Source of the DNA: Flavobacterium muglaense
GTDB taxonomy: Bacteria; Bacteroidota; Bacteroidia; Flavobacteriales; Flavobacteriaceae
Direction: 5' to 3'
Assembly (NCBI RefSeq): GCF_014305155.1
Contig: NZ_JACRUK010000039.1
Coordinates: forward strand, 1-37,620
DNA length: 37,620 nucleotides
This document shows, in pieces, positions 8,814-17,544 of this stretch. The notes beneath the pieces are model-generated. The model was not told the DNA's origin. It worked only from the letters and a program-made list of their open reading frames with translations, and made no database searches. The stretch's first letter is position 1; each line of letters opens with the position of its first letter. A program made the position numbers and the translations under genes.

Positions 8814-10325
8814 ATGAATGCAATTCTAAATAAGATATACGATGTTATAATAATTGGTAGCGGAAACGCTGCTCTTTGTGCTGGGATTTCTGCTTTGGAA
8901 ACTAACCAGAATGTGTTGATCATTGAAAAAGCAGATGAAAAAGAATGGGGCGGAAATAGTAGATACACCGCTGGAGCTATGCGATTTGCTTATGATTCGA
9001 ATGAGGATCTGATGAATTTATTAAAAAACCCAACGGAAGAACGAATTGCAAACACGGATTTTGGAAGTTATACCAAAGAAAAATTCAAAGCTGACCTTCT
9101 ACACTTTAACGAAGGCGAACCCTTGGCCGAATTACAAGAGTTTCTTGTCGAGAATAGTCTAGATACAATTCAATGGCTAGCAAGTCATAATATTAAATTT
9201 GATCCAATTTATTCCAGACAAAGTTTCATAAAAGACGGAAAATATATTTTTTGGGGAGGATTAACTTTAGAAGCTGAAGGTGAAGGAGACGGATTAGTTA
9301 GTGATGAACGCAAAGAGTTTCTATCATTAGGCGGGGCGTTAATTTACAATTGCGAAGCATTAGAGATAATCCAGACAAACAATCAAATTTCTGGTATAAA
9401 ATGTTTATTAGATGGAAATGAAACAGTCCTAAATTGTAAAACTGTAGTTCTTGGTTGTGGCGGTTTTGAATCTAATAAAGAACTTCGTGAAAAATACTTG
9501 GGTCCAGATTGGGGAAAAGCCAAAGTTAGAGGGACTCGCCATAATATGGGTAAAGGAATAGAAATGGCTCAAAAACTTGGAGCCGTTTTAAGTGGAAATT
9601 TTTCAGGTTGCCATGCTGTACCAATGGACCGATTTATGCCTGATTATGGAAATCTCAACTTACCACATATTGAACGTAAGCACTATAGAAAAATCAGCTA
9701 CCTATTTGGAATAATGCTCAATCAAGAAGGCAACCGTTTTGTTGATGAAGGACTTGATTTTAGAAACTACACTTATGCTCAATTTGGCAAAGCGGTTTTG
9801 GAACAGCCCAACTCTATTGCTTGGCAATTTTTCGATAAGAAAAATTTTGATATACTCTACAGTGAATACAAAACTAACGATGCCTCTTTTTATGAAGCAG
9901 ATACAATTGAAGCTTTATTAGAACAAATTGAAGATATTGATCAACAATCAGCATTGAAAACTATCAAATCCTATAATGCTTCTGTAGATAAAAGTACTGC
10001 TTTTGACCCTACTATTAAAGACGGGAAATCAACAAAGGGATTGGTATTAAATAAAACAAATTGGGCAACTACAATTGACCAAGCTCCTTTTAGGGCGTAT
10101 CCCGTTACTGCCGGAATCACCTTTACATATGGCGGTTTAAAAGTCAATAAAAAAGCGGAAGTCATCGACACAAATGGGAATGTTATTCCTGGGCTATATG
10201 CCTGTGGCGAAATGGTAGGAGGATTATTCTTTTATGGTTATCCTGGAGGTTCAGGACTTACATCAGGTTCACTTTTTGGTAGATATGCTGGGAAAAGTGC
10301 AGCTAAATTTTGTACAACATTATAA
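8814..10325 (+). CDS. FAD-dependent dehydrogenase, tricarballylate dehydrogenase (TcuA)-like
   Basis: 503-residue flavoprotein of the fumarate reductase/succinate dehydrogenase FAD superfamily. The N-terminus carries the Rossmann motif VIIIGSGNAALCAG, and residues 42-50 read EWGGNSRYT, close to the GGNSRHT of tricarballylate and CobZ-like dehydrogenases. The C-terminus has AYPVTAGITFTYGGLKV and the FAD segment YPGGSGLTSGSLFGRYAG. No signal peptide or Tat motif is seen, so it should act in the cytoplasm. TcuA oxidises tricarballylate to cis-aconitate; a homologue here could act on that or another polycarboxylate. No TcuB-like electron-transfer partner is in the window. It lies 10 bases before the PrpF-family gene, clearly in one operon. 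Alternative: fumarate-reductase-like or 3-ketosteroid dehydrogenase-like oxidoreductase with another substrate. Confidence 0.8.
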   Translation: MNAILNKIYDVIIIGSGNAALCAGISALETNQNVLIIEKADEKEWGGNSRYTAGAMRFAYDSNEDLMNLLKNPTEERIANTDFGSYTKEKFKADLLHFNEGEPLAELQEFLVENSLDTIQWLASHNIKFDPIYSRQSFIKDGKYIFWGGLTLEAEGEGDGLVSDERKEFLSLGGALIYNCEALEIIQTNNQISGIKCLLDGNETVLNCKTVVLGCGGFESNKELREKYLGPDWGKAKVRGTRHNMGKGIEMAQKLGAVLSGNFSGCHAVPMDRFMPDYGNLNLPHIERKHYRKISYLFGIMLNQEGNRFVDEGLDFRNYTYAQFGKAVLEQPNSIAWQFFDKKNFDILYSEYKTNDASFYEADTIEALLEQIEDIDQQSALKTIKSYNASVDKSTAFDPTIKDGKSTKGLVLNKTNWATTIDQAPFRAYPVTAGITFTYGGLKVNKKAEVIDTNGNVIPGLYACGEMVGGLFFYGYPGGSGLTSGSLFGRYAGKSAAKFCTTL

Positions 10326-10335
10326 TACAATAAAA

Positions 10336-11529
10336 ATGACAAAATCAACATCAGAAGCTTTTATTAAAGTCAACCAATCCTACACCGTTTTATGTGTATT
10401 GGTACTTTATTTATTTTCAGCTGTAAGCTGTCAATCGACACATCCTATTGTTCAAGAAAAAGATTCAAACTCAATAGCCGCTACTTATATGAGAGGAGGC
10501 ACATCAAAAGGCCCTTTTTTTGACATGAGAGATTTACCGCAGGATATAAAACAAAGAGATAAAATTATCTTGACAGTTATGGGTTCTCCAGATCCAAAAC
10601 AAATCGACGGTTTGGGTGCTGTAGAAACGGTAACCAGTAAAGTGGTAATGGCCGAACCTTCAAAAAGAAAAGGAATCGATGTAGATTATTTATTTGCTCA
10701 GGTAGATATAACTAGTCCTACAGTAGACACCTCTCCCCCATGTGGAAATATGATGGCAGGTGTTGGCCCTTTTGCAATTGAAAAAGGATGGGTAAAAGCA
10801 ACAACTCCTACCACCACTGTAATGGTATATAACATCAATACCAACTCTGTAATTGAAGAAATTGTACAAACCCCAAACGGAAAAGTAGTGTATGATGGAA
10901 CTATGAAAATAGATGGAGTTCCTGGAACTGCAGCAGCAGTTGTAATGAATTTATTTGATCAAGTAGGTGGGAAAACAGGAAAATTATTCCCCACTGGCAA
11001 TAAAAAAGAGATTATTAATGGTATAAACTGCTCAATACTAGATGCTGGATCAGTTATGATGCTTGTTAATGCTAAAGATTTAGGAATTGAAGGAGATGAG
11101 AAAGACGACTTTTTTGCAAACCATCCTGAATTAATGGAGAGACTTGAAAAAATGAGATTAGAAGCCGGTTTAAGAGCTGGTATGGGTGATGTTTCAAATA
11201 GTGTACTTCCCAAAATAGGAATACTATCAAAACCTAGAACAGAAGGTAACAACATTACTTCACGTTATCTTACACCTAAAACCTTACACCAATCACATGC
11301 TGTTACTGGAGCGATTTGTATTGCGACAGCCTTAAAAATAAAAGGAACTATTGCATCTGAAATAGGGATAACAAACAACCAACCAACCGAAATGATTATT
11401 ATCGAACATCCGTCAGGTGTAATTGAAGTAAATATTGAATTGGAGACTGTAAATGGTGAAATCAATGTTAAAAAAGCGGGAATGATCAGAACAGTGAGAA
11501 AAATAATGGAGGGACGCGTATTTTATTAG
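10336..11529 (+). CDS. PrpF-family isomerase (aconitate/oxalomesaconate type) with lipoprotein signal
   Basis: PrpF-family proteins, related to diaminopimelate epimerase, isomerise double bonds in aconitate, methylaconitate or 4-oxalomesaconate. Visible signatures are YMRGGTSKGPFF (50-62), TSKVVMAE, and PPCGNMMAGVGPFAIE with C136 where the family has its catalytic Cys; SK at 101-102 fits the catalytic Lys region. I chose the ATG at 10336, ten bases after the preceding stop; the frame is open further upstream but runs inside the dehydrogenase gene. Oddly, the protein begins with a hydrophobic stretch and a lipobox-like AVSC (C32) before the normal PrpF start. The catalytic part is the usual length of about 360-390 residues, so the signal is an addition. 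This predicts a membrane-anchored, exported isomerase. Confidence 0.82.
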   Translation: MTKSTSEAFIKVNQSYTVLCVLVLYLFSAVSCQSTHPIVQEKDSNSIAATYMRGGTSKGPFFDMRDLPQDIKQRDKIILTVMGSPDPKQIDGLGAVETVTSKVVMAEPSKRKGIDVDYLFAQVDITSPTVDTSPPCGNMMAGVGPFAIEKGWVKATTPTTTVMVYNINTNSVIEEIVQTPNGKVVYDGTMKIDGVPGTAAAVVMNLFDQVGGKTGKLFPTGNKKEIINGINCSILDAGSVMMLVNAKDLGIEGDEKDDFFANHPELMERLEKMRLEAGLRAGMGDVSNSVLPKIGILSKPRTEGNNITSRYLTPKTLHQSHAVTGAICIATALKIKGTIASEIGITNNQPTEMIIIEHPSGVIEVNIELETVNGEINVKKAGMIRTVRKIMEGRVFY

Positions 11530-11695
11530 CCGTTCAAAATAAGCTTACTCAATTAAGAGTACACACAATTATTAACTTTTCACAAAGAAAATACTACTTC
11601 TGAATTTCAATACGCAGTCGGTCTTTAAGATTTATGTCACTATTTATTGAGGTTCCCTAGACATTTAAAAAATATTAAAATTATAAAAACATATC

Positions 11696-12964
11696 ATGAA
11701 AAAAAGATTTCAGCTAGTACTGCTATTATTTGTCTTCGCAGTAATTACCTATTTAGATAGAAACTCTATCTCTTCTTTAGAAAAATATATCATTGGTGAC
11801 TTAGGATTAACCGATATCCAATGGGGATATATTTTGAGTGCATTTTCACTTGCCTATGGCCTATTTGAAATTCCAACAGGTATTTTAGTAGATAAATTTG
11901 GGCCAAGAGTTACTTTATTCCGAATAATATTACTGTGGTCTCTATTCACTATACTTACAGGATGGGCAACTGGGTTCTACTTTTTAATAATTGTACGCTT
12001 TTTATTTGGCGCTGGAGAAGCTGGAGCTTTCCCTACGGCATCAGTCGTAATTGCAAGATGGTTTCCTGCTATAGAAAGAGGAAGAGTACAATCTGTAATG
12101 TGGATGGGAAGTCGTTTTGGAGGAGCATTGGCACCAATCATCTCACTTTGGTTAGCTAATTTATTTGGCTGGAGAAGTGTATTTTATATCTTTGGTACAC
12201 TAGGAATTATTTGGGCTACAGTTTGGTTCTTTTGGTTCAGAGACGAACCTAGTGAAATTAAAAATATAAGTGATGAAGAAGTTACTTTAATAAATGCTGG
12301 AAGAAACTTAAAAAAATCAAAACACACCTTATTACCTTTACGTGTCATTGTAAAAAACGGTAATTTATGGGCACTAATGGGAATGTACCACTGTTTATTA
12401 TATGGAGCGTATTTTTATATGTCATGGATGCCTAAATATTTAAGAAATGGCCGTGGTATTCCTGATGAGGATTTAGGATGGATGACTTCATTACCTTTTG
12501 TGTTTGGAATGGCTGGTTGTTTGGCTGGTGGTTTTGCTTCTGATTATTTTGTAAAAAGAAAAGGATTAACCTTTGGTAGAAGATATGTCGGAATGTTTGG
12601 GTTAGTAATGGCTGGAATCTGCATGTTACTTGGAACTTATGCCGAAGACAATACAGTGTCCATAATTTTACTTGGTTTAGGTCTAGCATTTAAAGATTTC
12701 ACTTTGCCAGTTGCTTGGGCTGTAGCCACAGAAATTGGAGGTAAAAATGCAGGAGCTGTTTCTGGAACAATGGGAATGGCCGGACAATTAGGCTCAGTTG
12801 TAATGGCGATTGCATTCGGGTACATTCTTACAGCTACAGATAGTTATGAAATTCCTGTTAGATTAATTGGTTGTATCGTTATACTTGGTGGATTTTTATG
12901 GTTACGAATTGATGCTAACAAACCAATATTAGATAATGAAGAATTAGAGATCGTATCAGAATAA
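11696..12964 (+). CDS. MFS transporter, anion:cation symporter (ACS) type
   Basis: 422 residues with about 12 transmembrane segments. The start MKKRFQLVLLLFVFAVITYLDR carries the Y-x-DR motif of ACS-family carriers. The segment GILVDKFGPRV is the loop 2-3 MFS signature, and RFLFGAGEAGAFPTA is the TM4 motif typical of glucarate, tartrate, hexuronate and phthalate carriers. It most likely moves an organic anion with protons across the inner membrane. It is the last gene of the locus, 166 bases after the PrpF-family gene, with a strong terminator behind it. In context it would bring into the cytoplasm the acid delivered by the TonB receptor. Exact substrate is unknown. Confidence 0.88.
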   Translation: MKKRFQLVLLLFVFAVITYLDRNSISSLEKYIIGDLGLTDIQWGYILSAFSLAYGLFEIPTGILVDKFGPRVTLFRIILLWSLFTILTGWATGFYFLIIVRFLFGAGEAGAFPTASVVIARWFPAIERGRVQSVMWMGSRFGGALAPIISLWLANLFGWRSVFYIFGTLGIIWATVWFFWFRDEPSEIKNISDEEVTLINAGRNLKKSKHTLLPLRVIVKNGNLWALMGMYHCLLYGAYFYMSWMPKYLRNGRGIPDEDLGWMTSLPFVFGMAGCLAGGFASDYFVKRKGLTFGRRYVGMFGLVMAGICMLLGTYAEDNTVSIILLGLGLAFKDFTLPVAWAVATEIGGKNAGAVSGTMGMAGQLGSVVMAIAFGYILTATDSYEIPVRLIGCIVILGGFLWLRIDANKPILDNEELEIVSE

Positions 12965-13043
12965 AAAACTAAGCAACTGATTTAAATAATGTTATTAAAA
13001 TACAAAAACAGTATTTAAGGAATTAAAATGTACCTTTTTATTT

Positions 13044-13074
13044 AAACCCTAATCGCAAGATTAGGGTTTTTTTG
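13044..13074 (+). terminator. Rho-independent terminator of the organic-acid locus
   Basis: AAACCCTAATC (13044-13054), loop GCAA and GATTAGGGTTT (13059-13069) form a perfect 11-bp stem followed by T-rich sequence. It closes the block that begins with the TonB receptor and separates it from the kinase pair. Confidence 0.9.
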
Positions 13075-13136
13075 TGTTTAAAAATAACTCTCTTAAATAC
13101 AAAAAAATGATGGTTTGGTTATTTTCAGAATTCAAA

Positions 13137-13157
13137 ATAAATCAGTAAATTCGCATA
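13137..13157 (+). promoter_or_regulatory. Duplicated promoter region of kinase 1, near-leaderless
   Basis: TAAATTCG (13146-13153) resembles the -7 box TAnnTTTG and ends only four bases before the ATG. The same 21 bases precede kinase 2 (15008-15028). If the box is used, the mRNA would start at or very close to the start codon. No good TTG is present at the expected distance. Confidence 0.4.
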
Positions 13158-14894
13158 ATGCCACGTACTCAAAAACCATTATTACTACCAACCACACTAC
13201 TATTACTCCTTTTTACAGTAGCCATATCCTGTAAAAAGGAAACCAAACCTACTACCATAAAAAAGGACTTAACTGCCATCAATAAGCTACTAGAAAAAGG
13301 ACATGAGTTGTTCACTAAGCAAGAGTTTGATAGTTCCTATTACTATTACAACAAAGCAAGGAATGAAGCAGAGCTAGTTCAAGATACATCACGAATCATA
13401 CATGCATTAGCCTGGATGTCTGAACTACAAACCAATAAAGGGGATTACACAGGTAGTGAAAACACAAGTGTTGAAGCCCTACCCTACCTAGGTAACAAGC
13501 ACAAATTTTTATTTGGAGAAACAAACATCTATATTGGCCTAGGCAATAATTATCTTTTAACATTGGACAATGACAAAGCCATCTACTACTTCAAAAAGGC
13601 CATAAATTCTAAAACAGACGAGACTACAAAAGCAGCAATGTTTAGCAACATTAGCATTGCCTGTAATGAAAAGAAAGAATTTAACAAGGCCATAGAAACG
13701 CTAATCCCGTTATTAAAAATAAAAGAAACTGATATAACTACACAAGCCTACACCAACATCTTATCTAATTTAGGTCATGCCTATGACAAAACAAATAATC
13801 CACAAGCATTATACTATTTAAACAAAGCGTATCAGATCAGAAAAAAAACAAAAGACAATTGGGGTATAATTGGGAGTTGTGATCATTTAGCCACCTATTT
13901 CCAATTTAAAAACAAACCCCTATCAAAGGAATATGCTTTAGAGGGTTATCAAATATCAAATGAAATTAAACATATTGACCCAAATACAAAGTTAGAATTT
14001 TTAAAACATCTAATACATGCAAGTACTGGAATACAAACCAAAAAATACTCAACATTATATATTACACTCAACGACAGTATAACCAAGGCACGCTTACATG
14101 CCAAAAATAGCTTTGCAAAAATAAAATACGATTCCAAGAAGGAAAAGGAGGAAAACATTAGACTTAAAGAACAAAAGGCTGCAAACCTTTTACAATTAGA
14201 AATTCAAAAAACAAAAACTGAAGGCTTGTATTTACTAATTTTAGTTCTTTTAATAGCAACCGCATTTATTTATTACTATCTAAGAGTAAAAAACAGACGA
14301 GAAAAAATCAAAGCTTCATACATTACGGAGATTCAAATAGCAAAAAAATTACACGATGAGCTCGCAAATGATGTCTATCAAATGATGAAATTTGCCGAAA
14401 CTCAAGATTTATCAACTGCTGATAATAAAGCACTACTACTTCAAAACATAGATACTATATATGCGCGCACCCGTAACATATCAAAAGAAAACGGCAATAT
14501 AGAAACTGGAACACATTTTAAACAACAACTAAAAGATATGATGGCTGACTTTAACACCTCCAGCACATCTATACTAAGTTCTGGTATCGAAAACATTGAG
14601 TGGTATACTATAGAAGACACCAAAAAAATCACATTGTATCGCGTGATACAAGAACTACTAGTTAATATGAAAAAGCATAGTAAATCGACTGTTGCAGTTG
14701 TTTCATTACAAATGGAAAAAGACAACCTATTACTCCACTACAGTGACAATGGTATAGGAATTAAAACCAAACCCGTCTTTAAAAAAAATGGTCTCCAAAA
14801 TATAGAAAATCGTATTGAACAAGTAAAAGGAACAATAGTGTACGATCTAACATCCCAAAAAGGAATAAAAATTAGAATTCAATTCCCTGTTTAA
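13158..14894 (+). CDS. TPR sensor histidine kinase 1
   Basis: 578 residues. The N-terminal hydrophobic segment ends in a lipobox-like AISC (C25). TPR-type helical repeats follow (about 40-290, for example SYYYYNKARNEAE and KAIYYFKKAIN), probably in the periplasm, then a charged coiled-coil-like linker (about 318-355) and a transmembrane helix at 356-375. The cytoplasmic part has a HisKA_3-type H-box, AKKLHDELANDVYQ with H399, and a HATPase domain with N-box ELLVNMKKH and G-box DNGIGI. This kinase type pairs with NarL/LuxR-like regulators, and one lies downstream at 16771. It is a tandem duplicate of the next gene: the linker, TM and H-box are almost identical in the two, while TPRs and ATPase domain have diverged. 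The signal sensed is unknown. Confidence 0.9.
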   Translation: MPRTQKPLLLPTTLLLLLFTVAISCKKETKPTTIKKDLTAINKLLEKGHELFTKQEFDSSYYYYNKARNEAELVQDTSRIIHALAWMSELQTNKGDYTGSENTSVEALPYLGNKHKFLFGETNIYIGLGNNYLLTLDNDKAIYYFKKAINSKTDETTKAAMFSNISIACNEKKEFNKAIETLIPLLKIKETDITTQAYTNILSNLGHAYDKTNNPQALYYLNKAYQIRKKTKDNWGIIGSCDHLATYFQFKNKPLSKEYALEGYQISNEIKHIDPNTKLEFLKHLIHASTGIQTKKYSTLYITLNDSITKARLHAKNSFAKIKYDSKKEKEENIRLKEQKAANLLQLEIQKTKTEGLYLLILVLLIATAFIYYYLRVKNRREKIKASYITEIQIAKKLHDELANDVYQMMKFAETQDLSTADNKALLLQNIDTIYARTRNISKENGNIETGTHFKQQLKDMMADFNTSSTSILSSGIENIEWYTIEDTKKITLYRVIQELLVNMKKHSKSTVAVVSLQMEKDNLLLHYSDNGIGIKTKPVFKKNGLQNIENRIEQVKGTIVYDLTSQKGIKIRIQFPV

Positions 14895-15007
14895 AATTCG
14901 TGTTTAAAAAAAAGATAAGCAAAACAGACTATCAGCTCAATATTTATAGGATCGTATAGCAACCAAAATAAGCACGCCTATCGATACCGTTATTTTTAAA
15001 ATTAAAG

Positions 15008-15028
15008 ATAAATCAGTAAATTCGCATA
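15008..15028 (+). promoter_or_regulatory. Duplicated promoter region of kinase 2
   Basis: Identical to the 21 bases before kinase 1, with the -7-like box TAAATTCG at 15017-15024. The identity continues into the first codons of both genes, so the duplication included the promoter and each kinase may be transcribed on its own. Confidence 0.4.
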
Positions 15029-16759
15029 ATGCCACGTACTCAAAGACCTATACTCCAACAAATTTTACTCGTATTATTTACACTTACAGTACTAATATCC
15101 TGTGATAATAAAGTCCAAACTATCACTAAAAAGATAGACTTAACTCCAATCAATAAACTCCTCGAAAAAGGGCAAGACCTATATCAAAAGCAAGAATTTG
15201 ATAGTTCCTATTACTATTACAACAAAGCGAGAAATGCCGCTGAACAAGTTCAAGATACATCAAGAATCATACATGCATTAGCTATGATATCATTCATACA
15301 AACCAATAGAGGGGATTACACAGGTAGTGAAAATACAAGTGTTGAAGCCCTACCCTACCTAGGCAACAAGCACAAATTTTTATATGGTGAGGCAAACATC
15401 TATCATACCCTTGCTAAAAATTATTTATGTACTTACGAGTACAAAAATGCGATCTATTATTTTAAAAAAACAATTAATACTAAAACCGATTTACTAGACA
15501 AAGCAAACATGGAAAACAATGTTGCATTTGTTTTGACTCAGATAGGGAAAACCGACGAAGCCTTATCTATGTACAAGGTATTATTAACTCAGAAAGAAGT
15601 TTACAATGAGCCCGAAACTTACTCAAGAATACTAACAAATACTGGTTATTGCTATATGTTAAAAAAAAGTAATAAAGCCCTTCCATACTTAGAGAAAGCC
15701 TTAAGAATAAAATTATCAATAAAAGATGACTGGGGTATCATTAGTACTTACAGCGCCTTATCTGATTACTATAAAGAAATAAATACAAAAAAGGCCAAAA
15801 AATATGCTTTAATATATTATCAGCGGGCTACTAAAGTAAACTCTGTTGATTTTCGTCTAGAATCATTAAAGCAATTAATCAACATCACTGATGGCTCTCA
15901 ACTTAAAAAATACTCAACATTATATATTACACTCAACGACAGTTTGACAAAGGCACGCTTACATGCCAAAAATAGCTTTGCAAAAATAAAATACGATTCC
16001 AAGAAGGAAAAGGAGGAGAACATTAGACTTAAAGAACAAAAGGCTGCAAACCTTTTACAATTAGAAATTCAAAAAACAAAAACTGAAGGCTTGTATTTAC
16101 TAATTTTAGTTCTTTTAATAGCAACCGCATTTATTTATTACTATCTAAGAGTAAAAAACAGACGAGAGAAAATACAAGCTTCTTATATTACGGAGATTCA
16201 AATAGCAAAAAAATTACACGATGAGCTCGCAAATGATGTCTATCAAATGATGAAGTTTACCGAAACACAAGATTTATCTGCTCCCGATAACAAAGAACTA
16301 CTACTTCAAAACATGGATGCTATTTATGCGCGTACCCGCAACATATCAAAAGAAAATGGCAATATAGAAACTGGAATACATTTCACAGAACAGTTAAAAG
16401 AAATGATGTCTGGATTTACTACCGCTTCCACTAATGTAATAGTCAATAATAGTAATCAAATCGAATGGCACTCAGTAACAGCAGAGAAAAAAATCACCTT
16501 ATATAGAATCATCCAAGAACTGCTTGTCAATATGAAAAAGCACAGTCAGTGCAGTCTGGCCATAATTACATTCGAACCAAACCATAAAACAATCACTATT
16601 AAATATACTGACAACGGACTTGGGGTCAACCTTCAAAACATAAAAACGAAAAATGGTCTTCAAAATGTGGAAAACCGTATTGAAGCTATCAACGGAACCA
16701 TTACTTTTGACTCATCACTTAACAAAGGATTCCATGTCAATATTAGCATTCCATCCTAA
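15029..16759 (+). CDS. TPR sensor histidine kinase 2
   Basis: 576 residues with the same plan as the upstream kinase: lipobox-like LISC (C25), TPR region, transmembrane helix at about 354-373, H-box KKLHDELANDVYQ with H397, and an ATPase domain with ELLVNMKKHS and DNGLGV. Residues 1-5 and much of 35-120 also match the first kinase closely. Over 124 residues from KYSTLYITLN to ETQDLS I count only three differences between the two proteins. The TPR region from about 125 to 290 and the last 120 residues differ much more. It is 11 bases upstream of the response-regulator gene, so at least this copy is co-transcribed with it. Different sensors feeding one regulator is the simplest reading. Confidence 0.9.
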   Translation: MPRTQRPILQQILLVLFTLTVLISCDNKVQTITKKIDLTPINKLLEKGQDLYQKQEFDSSYYYYNKARNAAEQVQDTSRIIHALAMISFIQTNRGDYTGSENTSVEALPYLGNKHKFLYGEANIYHTLAKNYLCTYEYKNAIYYFKKTINTKTDLLDKANMENNVAFVLTQIGKTDEALSMYKVLLTQKEVYNEPETYSRILTNTGYCYMLKKSNKALPYLEKALRIKLSIKDDWGIISTYSALSDYYKEINTKKAKKYALIYYQRATKVNSVDFRLESLKQLINITDGSQLKKYSTLYITLNDSLTKARLHAKNSFAKIKYDSKKEKEENIRLKEQKAANLLQLEIQKTKTEGLYLLILVLLIATAFIYYYLRVKNRREKIQASYITEIQIAKKLHDELANDVYQMMKFTETQDLSAPDNKELLLQNMDAIYARTRNISKENGNIETGIHFTEQLKEMMSGFTTASTNVIVNNSNQIEWHSVTAEKKITLYRIIQELLVNMKKHSQCSLAIITFEPNHKTITIKYTDNGLGVNLQNIKTKNGLQNVENRIEAINGTITFDSSLNKGFHVNISIPS

Positions 16760-16770
16760 TCCATGCCATA

Positions 16771-17439
16771 ATGTTCAAAAAAGTTCTAATAGCCGAAGAC
16801 CTAGACAGCATCAGTATTACCGTTATACAGGCGCTGCAAGAATTAGCAATCACTGAAATTCATCACTCAAAATATTGTGACGATGCCTTACTAAAAATCA
16901 AAAAAGGGTTATTAGAAAACAGCCCTTACGACCTTATCATTAGTGATTTATCATTTAAAATTGACCATCGTGAAAACGTCATAAATTCTGGCGAAGTATT
17001 AATCGAGGCTATCAAGAAAATTCAACCTAGTATTAAATCCATCATATTTTCAATTGAAGATAAGACGTATCGAATAAAGTCATTATTTAATGACTTGGGA
17101 ATAAACGCATACGTTTGTAAAGGACGCAATAGCATACCACAACTTCAAAAAGCGGTTCGTAGTATTTACGACAGTAACACTAAAGTTGTTTCAGCCGAGC
17201 TAGAACATATCCTAAACGATAGATCATTGATCGAAATCGAATCCTATGATATTGCATTACTACAGTTTTTATCGAAAGGATTGACACATGACGAAATTTC
17301 GATTCAGTTCAAAATTGCTAAATTTTCACCTAACGGAACAAGTAGTATTGAGAAGCGCATTAACAAGTTAAGAAACTATTTCAAAGCCAGCAACAACGTA
17401 CATTTAATCGCTATTGCTAAAGATTTGGGTTTAGTTTAA
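16771..17439 (+). CDS. Response regulator, REC plus NarL/LuxR-like HTH
   Basis: 222 residues. The REC domain (about 1-130) has acidic D10 and D12 in AEDLD, phospho-acceptor D59 in LIISDLSF, S94 in the switch position and K117 in YVCKG. The C-terminal domain (about 155-222) contains DIALLQFLSKGLTHDEISIQF, which fits the first helices of a LuxR/GerE HTH. The recognition region (AKFSPNGTSSIEKRINKLRN) is longer than usual and poorly conserved. It is the cognate partner expected for the HisKA_3-type kinases just upstream and probably controls transcription. A 22-base palindrome about 40 bases downstream is a candidate binding site. Confidence 0.9.
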   Translation: MFKKVLIAEDLDSISITVIQALQELAITEIHHSKYCDDALLKIKKGLLENSPYDLIISDLSFKIDHRENVINSGEVLIEAIKKIQPSIKSIIFSIEDKTYRIKSLFNDLGINAYVCKGRNSIPQLQKAVRSIYDSNTKVVSAELEHILNDRSLIEIESYDIALLQFLSKGLTHDEISIQFKIAKFSPNGTSSIEKRINKLRNYFKASNNVHLIAIAKDLGLV

Positions 17440-17477
17440 AGTTATCCTTTGTATTTTTTTTGTACTTTTTTTTTGGC

Positions 17478-17499
17478 ATTTTACGGGAACCCGTAAAAT
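17478..17499. promoter_or_regulatory. 22-base palindrome, candidate operator
   Basis: ATTTTACGGG (17478-17487), two bases AA, then CCCGTAAAAT (17490-17499) form a perfect inverted repeat. It lies after the response regulator and about 45 bases before the KTSC gene. Poly-T follows only weakly, so an operator for the NarL-like regulator is more likely than a terminator; a terminator cannot be excluded. Confidence 0.5.
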
Positions 17500-17544
17500 A
17501 CCTTTTTATTTTTGATTTACATTTGGAAAAAATTCACAAAGGCA

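Noticed and set aside
10234..10335. 34-residue N-terminal extension of the PrpF-family protein
   Set aside because: It lies inside the flavoprotein gene and reads the wrong frame of it; the ATG at 10336 right after the upstream stop fits the operon and gives a signal sequence.
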